Below, piece after piece: positions 7,207-12,950 of a stretch of 12,950 bases of DNA. Position 1 is the first letter of the stretch; each line of letters begins with the position of its first letter. Location: positions 1-12,950 of the forward strand of contig CAADVS010000058.1 in assembly GCA_900752545.1 (NCBI GenBank), read 5' to 3'. This DNA is from an uncultured Collinsella sp. Its GTDB lineage: Bacteria; Actinomycetota; Coriobacteriia; Coriobacteriales; Coriobacteriaceae. The position numbers and the translations under genes are program-made. The notes beneath the pieces are model-generated. The model did no database searches and had not been told where the DNA came from. It worked only from the letters and a program-made list of their open reading frames with translations.

Positions 7207-10200
7207 ATGGCAAACTACAGTCCACAACACTTTGAGCCTCGGGCCAAGGCCGTCAACGTCAAGGGCGTTGCTAACCGCGCCGTCGCAACCGTTTTGACGG
7301 CGGGCCTCATCGCTCAGCCGCTCATGTCGCCGCTGGCGGCAATCGCCGCACCGTCGACCGATAACGGCGATTCTGTTCAGGGGGGGGGTAGTTCTGTAGA
7401 GAATACCGTTGCCGCCGGTAACCAAGCGGTCGTAAAGACGGCTGCCCAGCTGGCCGAGGAGTCGGCAAAGCAGCTCAAGGACGCTCAGGCCGCCTACGAT
7501 GCCGCCCAGAAGAAGGCCGACGCGGCGGGCCAGTCTCAAAAGCAGGCACAGCAGCAAAAGAATCAGGCCTCGCAGGCCGTGACCGATAACGCCGCCGAGC
7601 AGAACGAGGCCGAGGTAGCCGCGCTTCAGGAGAAGATCGACGAGCTTAAGGCAGCCGTCGAAAAGACCGAGCAGCAGCAGAAGAAGCTGGGCGACCTGAA
7701 CGATCAGCTCGAACAGGCCAACAAGAGTGTCGAGGATAAGACCCAGGCGCTCAAGGACGCCAAGGCAAAGCAGGATGAGGCCAAGAAGGCCCTCGATGAT
7801 GCCCAGGCCAAGCTCGAGGCCATGGGTATGGACGAGTACGAGGTCGCCAAGAAGGCCGTCGAGGACGCGCGGGCAAAGCTCGATGACGCCAATAAGGCCG
7901 TTACTACTGCACAGGACAATCTGGACCAGGCCAAGGCTGCCGAGGCCAGCGCCCAGCAGGAAAAGCAGAATACCGAGTCCGCTCTGACTTCCGCCCAGGC
8001 CAAGAAGCAGGAGACTGCCGCTGCTCTCGCAGCCGCAACCACCGCGCGCGATAACGCCCAGCAGAAGTTCAACCAGGCGCAGGCCGCGCTCGATGCTGCC
8101 GTCTCGGGTACGGGTGTTGACCTGAGTGCGCTTGAGGCCGCCCAGATCGCTGCTGCTGGTGAGCTCAAGACCGCGCAGGCGGAGTTCAATGCCGCGACGG
8201 ATGCCGACGCCACCGCACAGACAAATCTGCAGGCCGCCCAGGCTGCCGTCGCTGCCGCGCAGGAGAAGGCCAACGCCGCCAACGCTGCCGTTTCGTCAGC
8301 GCAGACTGCATACGACGAAGCCAACGGCAAACTTGGTGATTTGACCAGCAAATACAACACCGCCAAGGCTGCTTACGAGCAAGCTCAGCAGACCGAGGCC
8401 GACAAGAAGACAGAGTACGACCGTCTGGCAGAGGTCGCAAAGCAGAAGAAAAGCGCTCTTGAGAATGCTACCAGCGACTACAACAAAGCGAATGATGAAT
8501 ACAACACGGCCAGCGCAAACGTCAAAGCTCTTGAGCAGCAGATTTCTGAGCTAAAAGCAAACATGACGGTGGATACGGATGCTGTCAAGGCTGGCCTGCT
8601 TGGCTTTATGAATCACATCGCAAGTAGTACGTCGTTTACTGCTGCTCAGCGTGCCAACGCGAGCGATGCGGCGAAGTTACTTGATGGGTCTGCTAGCAAG
8701 GCGGCATGGTATGACGACTATGTCAACTTGGATGCATCTGACGCTGACAATGCTATTTCGCTCGTGAATCTGCAGAATACCTTGACCTACATGAATGCGG
8801 TCAATGGAATTCGTCGCGCAAATGGCTTGAGTGACATGAAGGTCAGCATTGTCTCTATGGCGCAGTCGGCGCTCGATGTTTGCTATTCGTCGAATGTTTG
8901 GGACCACGCAGGGAACAGCGGCGAGGGCTTTTATATGTCCTATAACGAAAACCTTGCCGGACGTGCTGGCGCCTACAAGGGGTCAGATAATCCTAAAGAT
9001 TGGGAAACATCCTTCGATAACGGCGACAAATACGGCGATGATTGGCCGTTTATCGGTTGGTATACTGCGGAAAAGCGCGACTATGACAGGGGTGACTATA
9101 GCAACACCGGTCACTATGAGAACTTTATTGATTCAGGTGCTAATTCCTTTGGGTTCGCCGTCGGCTACGGTAAGGATGGCAACCGCTCAACGCCCGAGGA
9201 TGACGGTGCACCCAGTCCTGTTTCAATTTATCAGGGAAACTGGGCCGAAGGCGATTTTACGGTTGACGAGTTCAAGAACCTGGTAAACACGTACGTAGAC
9301 TCCGTTTATCATGCCGGTGGTACCGCCGCGCAGAAGGCGCAGCTGGCGCAGCTGCAAGATCAACTTGCGGCAGCACGGAAGGCGCGCGATGTGAAAAACG
9401 ATGCGCTTGGCTCTGCGGAGTCATCCCTCGCTGCTGCCAAGAGTGCCGCGAATGAAGCGAACGGTAACGTTGCTGCTGCCAAGAGCGACTATGAAGCTGC
9501 GCAAGAGGCCACCGCTATCGCGAAGGCGGCATATGGCGCTGCCGATGTCAATTTGAAGAATGTTGACATCGAAACTCCTAGGGCAAATCTCAACGCCGCC
9601 AAGGACGAGGCGACCGTCGCGCAGGCCGCGCTTGACGACGCTAACTTCAAGCTCACCGAATGCCAGACGAACGCCTCCAAGGCTTCCGCCCGCAAGGCGA
9701 AGGCACAGGGCGATTACGATACCGCCAAGACAAAGTCCGATAAGGCCAACGAGGCGTATGGCAATGCCACGGCTTCGGTCAAGGACCTTGCCGCCAAGCG
9801 CGATGCCGCCCAGGCGGACCTTGCGAATAAGCAGGGCTCGCTTGACGAGGCAAAGAAGGCCGACGATGCCGCCCAGGCTGGTGTAGACAAGGCCCAGGCC
9901 GCAGATGTCCAGGCCGCGATTGCTCTTTCGGACGCCAAGCAGGCGGTTGCCGCCAAGGCGCAGACTGTGTCCGACGCGCAGGCCAAGGCCAAGGCTGCCG
10001 AGGGCGAACTGGCCGGCGCAAACAAGGCCTTCGAGCGCTTCGCTGGAGCCCAGAAGGCGGTCGACGACGCCAAGGCCGCCTATGACGCCGCCGTCGCCGG
10101 TGTCGCCGATGCCCAGAAGCAGCTCGAGGCCGCCAACGAAGCCGTCGTCGATGCGACCTTCGAGATCGTCGAGGCCAAGGCCGAGCTTGCCAACGACGAG

Positions 10201-10665
10201 GCGCTCAAGGCCGATCTTGAGGCTGTCGACCACAAGGCATCCCTTGCCGCGGGCACGACGGGCAACGAGAAGCTGGTCAAGCTTAACGCTGCCTACGCTC
10301 GCTATAAGGCCGCCGTCGATGCCGCCGCTGGCCTCAAGGCTGCTCTGAGCGATGCCGATGCCAAGCTGTCCGATGCCAACGACGCCTATGCCGCCGCGCT
10401 TGCCGAGCTCGGAGATGCCAAGGATGCCCTGGCTGCCGCTCAGGCCGAGTACGACAAGTATCATCCCAAGGCTGAGCCGCAGGCCAAGCCTCAGGTTGCG
10501 CAGGCTGCTGCAAAGGCCCCCGTTGCCAAGAAACAGGCTGCGCCTGCCGCGCTCGCCCAGACTGGCGACAATTCCGCGCTTGCGGGCGAGGTGTTCGTCA
10601 TCGGCGGTGTGACGCTCGTGGCAGCGGGCGTGACGCTGGGCGATCGTCGTCGCAAGCAGATGTAG
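7207..10665 (+). CDS. Cell-wall-anchored surface protein: signal peptide, two coiled coils flanking a CAP/SCP domain, LAQTG sorting signal
   Basis: This 1152-residue surface protein resembles, in layout, the PgrA/SEC10-like and other coiled-coil adhesins of Gram-positive bacteria. A signal peptide spans about residues 1-48 (hydrophobic AVATVLTAGLIAQPL, cut near AIAA). An Ala/Lys/Asp/Glu heptad-rich coiled coil covers about 70-455. A CAP domain follows at about 456-705, and a second coiled coil at about 707-1085. The Pro/Ala/Lys tail ends in LAQTG (1116-1120), a hydrophobic stretch and RRRKQM. CAP hallmarks are H567 in WDHAG, E581 in NENLA, E622 in YTAEK and H636 in TGHYENF, the usual His/Glu/Glu/His set. 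GGGAG six bases before the ATG fixes the start. Nine G at 7380-7388, right after the signal peptide, could switch the gene on and off. The CAP segment is about 48% GC in the lines I counted, against 57-68% in the arms. Binding partner unknown. Confidence 0.9.
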   Translation: MANYSPQHFEPRAKAVNVKGVANRAVATVLTAGLIAQPLMSPLAAIAAPSTDNGDSVQGGGSSVENTVAAGNQAVVKTAAQLAEESAKQLKDAQAAYDAAQKKADAAGQSQKQAQQQKNQASQAVTDNAAEQNEAEVAALQEKIDELKAAVEKTEQQQKKLGDLNDQLEQANKSVEDKTQALKDAKAKQDEAKKALDDAQAKLEAMGMDEYEVAKKAVEDARAKLDDANKAVTTAQDNLDQAKAAEASAQQEKQNTESALTSAQAKKQETAAALAAATTARDNAQQKFNQAQAALDAAVSGTGVDLSALEAAQIAAAGELKTAQAEFNAATDADATAQTNLQAAQAAVAAAQEKANAANAAVSSAQTAYDEANGKLGDLTSKYNTAKAAYEQAQQTEADKKTEYDRLAEVAKQKKSALENATSDYNKANDEYNTASANVKALEQQISELKANMTVDTDAVKAGLLGFMNHIASSTSFTAAQRANASDAAKLLDGSASKAAWYDDYVNLDASDADNAISLVNLQNTLTYMNAVNGIRRANGLSDMKVSIVSMAQSALDVCYSSNVWDHAGNSGEGFYMSYNENLAGRAGAYKGSDNPKDWETSFDNGDKYGDDWPFIGWYTAEKRDYDRGDYSNTGHYENFIDSGANSFGFAVGYGKDGNRSTPEDDGAPSPVSIYQGNWAEGDFTVDEFKNLVNTYVDSVYHAGGTAAQKAQLAQLQDQLAAARKARDVKNDALGSAESSLAAAKSAANEANGNVAAAKSDYEAAQEATAIAKAAYGAADVNLKNVDIETPRANLNAAKDEATVAQAALDDANFKLTECQTNASKASARKAKAQGDYDTAKTKSDKANEAYGNATASVKDLAAKRDAAQADLANKQGSLDEAKKADDAAQAGVDKAQAADVQAAIALSDAKQAVAAKAQTVSDAQAKAKAAEGELAGANKAFERFAGAQKAVDDAKAAYDAAVAGVADAQKQLEAANEAVVDATFEIVEAKAELANDEALKADLEAVDHKASLAAGTTGNEKLVKLNAAYARYKAAVDAAAGLKAALSDADAKLSDANDAYAAALAELGDAKDALAAAQAEYDKYHPKAEPQAKPQVAQAAAKAPVAKKQAAPAALAQTGDNSALAGEVFVIGGVTLVAAGVTLGDRRRKQM
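7380..7388 (+). repeat. Poly-G tract (G9), putative phase-variation switch
   Basis: Nine consecutive G span codons 58-61 of the surface-protein gene, about ten residues after the signal-peptide cut. With nine G the frame is open. With ten G the next codon is TAG (bases 7389-7391). With eight G the frame reads GTA GTT CTG TAG and stops at 7397-7399. Either slip therefore ends the protein after about 61-63 residues. Variation itself is inferred; only the tract and the flanking stops are seen. Confidence 0.6.
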
Positions 10666-10732
10666 CGTTTCGAGCGTAGATTCTGCAACGAACTTCGGTT
10701 CATAGCAGGAACGCTTCGATAGCTTAACCGAT

Positions 10733-10778
10733 AAGGCCGGCGCGCTGTTAAACGCAGCGCGCCGGCCTTTCTTTGTTT
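10733..10778 (+). terminator. Rho-independent terminator of the surface-protein gene
   Basis: A perfect 15-bp stem (AAGGCCGGCGCGCTG at 10733-10747 against CAGCGCGCCGGCCTT at 10755-10769) has a 7-base loop and ends in the T-rich run TTTCTTTGTTT. It starts 67 bases after the stop codon. Confidence 0.93.
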
Positions 10779-10785
10779 CGATATC

Positions 10786-10825
10786 AAAAAGCCCGGTCGG
10801 TAGCCGCGAAAGCTACCGACCGGGC
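10786..10825 (-). terminator. Rho-independent terminator of the OPT transporter gene
   Basis: On the minus strand GCCCGGTCGGTAGC (from 10825) pairs perfectly over 14 bp with GCTACCGACCGGGC (10804-10791), with a 7-base loop and five T at 10790-10786. It lies 41 bases after the transporter stop and faces the terminator of the converging gene. Confidence 0.93.
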
Positions 10826-10848
10826 AAGCCGTAGGCAATATGGTTGCT

Positions 10849-10866
10849 GTCGAGCAGCTGCTCGAC
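10849..10866. repeat. 18-bp perfect palindrome abutting the transporter stop codon
   Basis: GTCGAGCAG and CTGCTCGAC are immediate reverse complements with no spacer, directly beside the TAA at 10869-10867. It is separate from the terminator 24 bases further on and could be a 3'-end mRNA hairpin or a protein site. Function unknown. Confidence 0.45.
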
Positions 10867-12570
10867 TTAGCCCAGCAGGCTTAGGCCCACGGAGACAAAC
10901 GCCAGGATAACGCCGACGATGGACTCGCCGCCGAGCAGGCCGCTGGCAACGACCAGACCCTGTTCCTGGAAGGCGGCGTCCTTGGCAGCTCTCTCCTCGT
11001 CGGAAAGACCAGCGGTGGCGTCGCGGTGGGCGGACCACTTGTCGTAGGCGAGCTTGACGCAGGAGCCCAGGAATGCCGTGAGTGACATGTAGAACGGCAG
11101 GTACACGCCCAGGCCGATCATCATGGCCGGAATGCCGAGCCAGTACATGACGATGCCGGCGATAAAGCCGCCAACGAACCACGGCACGCTCGGGATGCCC
11201 GAGACCATGGTGGCGACAACGCTTGCCTGCGCGGCAACAAAGCTCTTGTCGGGGCCAAAGGCGTCCGGGCCATAGGCGGTGACGAGCGCGACCATGACGG
11301 CTGCGGCGACCAGGGCGCCCACGATGCCGCCGATGGCTTGGCCGATCCACTGCGCACGCGGGTTGGTGCCCAGCACGGCGCCGGCCTTAAAGTCGTTCAT
11401 GACGTCGCCCGCAAGGCCGCACGCCACGGCTACGATGCCGGCGATAAAGAACAGCTTGACCTGAGCGATCTGTGCGAAGGCAGCCACGATGAGCATGACG
11501 ATGAGGCCGAAGATCTCCATGGGGTCGATGCCCGTCTGGCCGCAGCTCTGTGCGCTCATGATGGTGGTGACAAAGGTGAACAGCGTCACGATGACGGCCG
11601 GAACGGGGCCAAGGTCGAGCACGATGGCGACGATCACGGCGATGGCGGCAGCGCCCAGGCCGATGATGCCGGCGTCGAGCTTAAGGGAGCCCGAGATGAG
11701 CGACTGCTCGTCGGTGTCGGTGGAGCTGTCGGCGGCAAGACCGCGGACGATACCGGCGACCTGCGGCAGGATGTCCTTGAGGACGACGGCGACGCCAAAG
11801 CCCATCATGAGGCCCATGCCCAGGGACTTGACGATGCCCTGCGCAGTCACAACGTCGAACAGACCGGCAGCGGTGCCGCCGACGACGATGCCAAAGTTGC
11901 CCAGCAGGGCGCCGGCAAACCAGAAGGCGACCGGGGCGAATCCCACGAGGAAGCCGACGGAGAGCAGCATGGGCGAGTTGTAGATGCCAAAGGTCACGCC
12001 GGGAATGTTGAGCGTGCATAGCATGCTGGGTACCACGCCCAGGGCGTCGCGCAGCACGCTGTAGATGCCTGCGATGGCCATAGAGCCAAAGAGCTGCTTG
12101 CCGGTCTTGCCGCCGGCCTCGGTGGCGCGCAGGGTCTGAGCTGCGGCGTTGCCGGTGGGGAACTCCAACGCGGCATCCACGATAAAGTGACGGTGGATGA
12201 GCGCGGTGGCCAGCAGGCCCAGGATGGTGCCGGCGAGTGCCACGATAAACATGTCGAGCCAGCTGATCTGGTCGGCATAGCCCAGCATCCAGGCGCCCGG
12301 GATGGTAAACGCCAGACCGCCGGCGACCATGGCGCCCGCGGACATGATGGTGTGGGTGACGTTGGCCTCGTTGAGGCTGGCATTGCCCATGAGCTTAAGG
12401 AAGAACAGCGAGATGACGGCAGCGAAGACGATCGGCCAGGGGAGAGCGCCCATCTTGAGGGCGGTGTAGGCCGAGCTTGCCGTGATGATCACGCAGCCAA
12501 GGACGCCGATGACGACGCCGCGCAGCGTGAGTTGCCCGCGCATCGAAGCGCGGTTCGAGGGATTGCTCAT
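10867..12570 (-). CDS. OPT family oligopeptide transporter, 567 aa
   Basis: This is a polytopic inner-membrane protein of the OPT (oligopeptide transporter) superfamily. Members carry small peptides or peptide-like metal chelates into the cell, driven by an ion gradient. Family motifs visible are NEANVTHTIMSAG at residues 68-80, EFPTGNAAAQTLRA at 136-149, and GLLGGESIVGV close to the C-terminus. Hydrophobic segments cover almost the whole chain, consistent with a dozen or more helices; one hydrophilic loop (KWSAHRDATAGLSDEERAAK) precedes the last two. The length is a little short for the family but both ends look complete. AAAGGAG six bases before the ATG at 12570 fixes the start. The gene is monocistronic, with its own terminator and a GC-rich leader of about 100 bases. 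No neighbour reveals the substrate. Confidence 0.92.
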   Translation of the reverse strand: MSNPSNRASMRGQLTLRGVVIGVLGCVIITASSAYTALKMGALPWPIVFAAVISLFFLKLMGNASLNEANVTHTIMSAGAMVAGGLAFTIPGAWMLGYADQISWLDMFIVALAGTILGLLATALIHRHFIVDAALEFPTGNAAAQTLRATEAGGKTGKQLFGSMAIAGIYSVLRDALGVVPSMLCTLNIPGVTFGIYNSPMLLSVGFLVGFAPVAFWFAGALLGNFGIVVGGTAAGLFDVVTAQGIVKSLGMGLMMGFGVAVVLKDILPQVAGIVRGLAADSSTDTDEQSLISGSLKLDAGIIGLGAAAIAVIVAIVLDLGPVPAVIVTLFTFVTTIMSAQSCGQTGIDPMEIFGLIVMLIVAAFAQIAQVKLFFIAGIVAVACGLAGDVMNDFKAGAVLGTNPRAQWIGQAIGGIVGALVAAAVMVALVTAYGPDAFGPDKSFVAAQASVVATMVSGIPSVPWFVGGFIAGIVMYWLGIPAMMIGLGVYLPFYMSLTAFLGSCVKLAYDKWSAHRDATAGLSDEERAAKDAAFQEQGLVVASGLLGGESIVGVILAFVSVGLSLLG

Positions 12571-12576
12571 ATAAAA

Positions 12577-12583
12577 CTCCTTT
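12577..12583 (-). promoter_or_regulatory. Ribosome binding site of the OPT transporter
   Basis: AAAGGAG on the minus strand, six bases before the ATG at 12570, is a near-ideal Shine-Dalgarno site. Confidence 0.85.
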
Positions 12584-12594
12584 GCGTATATCCG

Positions 12595-12633
12595 CTTCCC
12601 CCGGGAGCGCCGCTACGGATACGGCGCGGGAAG
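12595..12633 (-). promoter_or_regulatory. Stem-loop in the 5' leader of the OPT transporter
   Basis: Two stacked perfect 6-bp arms, CTTCCC/GGGAAG (12633-12628 with 12600-12595) and GCGCCG/CGGCGC (12627-12622 with 12612-12607), form a 12-bp stem. It has a 9-base loop and a one-sided 6-base bulge (12601-12606). It ends 11 bases from the ribosome site and has no T-run, so it is not a terminator. It may control translation or mRNA stability. I do not recognise it as a known riboswitch. Confidence 0.4.
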
Positions 12634-12680
12634 TCGGGTTACCAAGGGCCGCCGCGTGAGCTCGCGCGCGACCGCGCACC

Positions 12681-12686
12681 AGTATA
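12681..12686 (-). promoter_or_regulatory. -10 box candidate for the OPT transporter
   Basis: TATACT on the minus strand, 111 bases before the transporter start, is a good -10 match. No good -35 box lies 16-18 bases upstream, where instead an inverted repeat is found. Confidence 0.35.
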
Positions 12687-12696
12687 GCCGTAAGCT

Positions 12697-12714
12697 AGTC
12701 ATTTTGGGATGACT
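12697..12714. promoter_or_regulatory. Inverted repeat between divergent promoters, possible operator
   Basis: AGTCAT (12697-12702) and ATGACT (12709-12714) are exact reverse complements six bases apart. They lie between the divergent -10 boxes, where the -35 boxes of both promoters would be expected. Confidence 0.4.
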
Positions 12715-12729
12715 GGTTTAGGTAGGCGA

Positions 12730-12735
12730 TATACT
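12730..12735 (+). promoter_or_regulatory. -10 box candidate for coaX
   Basis: TATACT lies 27 bases before the coaX start, so the transcript would have a short leader carrying the ribosome site. No convincing -35 box is present at the usual distance. Confidence 0.4.
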
Positions 12736-12762
12736 GCTGGGCAGACGAAAGGAGCGCCGACG

Positions 12763-12950
12763 ATGCTTAATGGGTGCGCATATATATTGACGGTCGACGT
12801 GGGTAACACGTTCATTCGCTTTGGTCTGTTTGCCGAGGATTCGGCCGCGGCGCAGGAATGCCCGCTTGCGACGTGCGAGATCACGACGCCGTCGAGCATT
12901 ACAGCCGACGAAGCGCGCATGAGGCTCGCGCAGGTCATGGGCGCGCTGGC
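12763..12950 (+). CDS. coaX: Type III pantothenate kinase, N-terminal part (cut by the window edge)
   Basis: This cytoplasmic enzyme phosphorylates pantothenate with ATP, the first step of coenzyme A synthesis. The first 62 codons are visible and stay open to the right edge. They encode YILTVDVGNTFIRFGLF (residues 7-23), the phosphate-binding motif (DxGNT with a following G) that marks CoaX and its ASKHA fold. Usual members are about 255 residues, so roughly three quarters lies outside. The ATG at 12763 is chosen because AAAGGAG (12748-12754) lies eight bases before it. The gene is divergent from the OPT transporter and shares a short regulatory region with it. The rest of the active site is not visible, but the motif and start context make the call secure. 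Confidence 0.88.
   Translation, partial: MLNGCAYILTVDVGNTFIRFGLFAEDSAAAQECPLATCEITTPSSITADEARMRLAQVMGAL

Noticed and set aside
7704..8366. 220-codon minus-strand open frame resembling a membrane protein
   Set aside because: It is another antisense reading of the first coiled coil; Ser/Ala/Cys low-complexity sequence without a start context.
7430..8560. Tandem DNA repeats or a CRISPR-like array in the surface-protein gene
   Set aside because: The recurring GCC/AAG/GAC words come from heptad-type protein repeats of varied sequence; there is no constant repeat unit with unique spacers.
9421..10464. 347-codon minus-strand open frame, Gly/Leu/Val-rich
   Set aside because: It mirrors the repetitive Ala/Lys/Asp codons of the coiled coil. 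The apparent hydrophobicity is a by-product of reading GCC and GAC codons backwards.
11338..12021. 227-codon plus-strand open frame within the OPT transporter
   Set aside because: It is a His/Asp/Gly-rich shadow of the transporter, whose own frame has family motifs, a ribosome site and a terminator.
12699..12938. 79-codon minus-strand open frame at the right edge
   Set aside because: It is antisense to coaX, whose phosphate-binding motif and ribosome site are clear.

Overview
The window is GC-rich, with strong GC bias at third codon positions and clear Shine-Dalgarno sites. Its genes suit a strictly anaerobic gut actinobacterium of the Coriobacteriia, most likely Collinsella or a close relative. 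That placement is inferred from gene content and codon style, not from a marker gene.

Layout, left to right. (1) A very large plus-strand gene, 5'-truncated by the window edge, encodes a fused acyl-CoA dehydratase activase ('archerase')-type Fe-S protein. It has two tandem ASKHA ATPase halves, a DUF2229/COG3580-type domain and a COG3581/HgdB-like domain, and ends in a clear terminator. (2) About 430 bp of weak coding potential follow. They hold what looks like a frameshifted gene remnant, then a 20-bp perfect inverted repeat, then a small gene for a membrane-anchored protein of unknown function. (3) A minus-strand DUF389 membrane protein carries a textbook EF-hand loop in a hydrophilic loop and has its own terminator. 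(4) A 307-bp divergent intergenic region leads to a 1152-residue plus-strand cell-surface protein. This has a signal peptide, a coiled coil, a CAP/SCP domain, a second coiled coil and a sortase-type C-terminus with LAQTG instead of LPxTG. A run of nine G lies just after the signal peptide and is positioned to act as an on/off phase-variation switch. (5) Two back-to-back hairpin terminators separate it from a convergent minus-strand OPT-family transporter. (6) A divergent promoter region with a symmetric dyad, plus a structured leader for the transporter, precedes the start of coaX (type III pantothenate kinase), which is cut by the right edge.

The genes appear to be independent transcription units rather than one pathway. 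Nearly every gene has its own terminator and the orientations alternate. The most interesting unit is the surface protein, which combines a predicted phase-variable G tract with a CAP domain whose base composition is clearly lower in GC than the coiled-coil arms around it. No RNA gene, CRISPR array or insertion sequence was seen.
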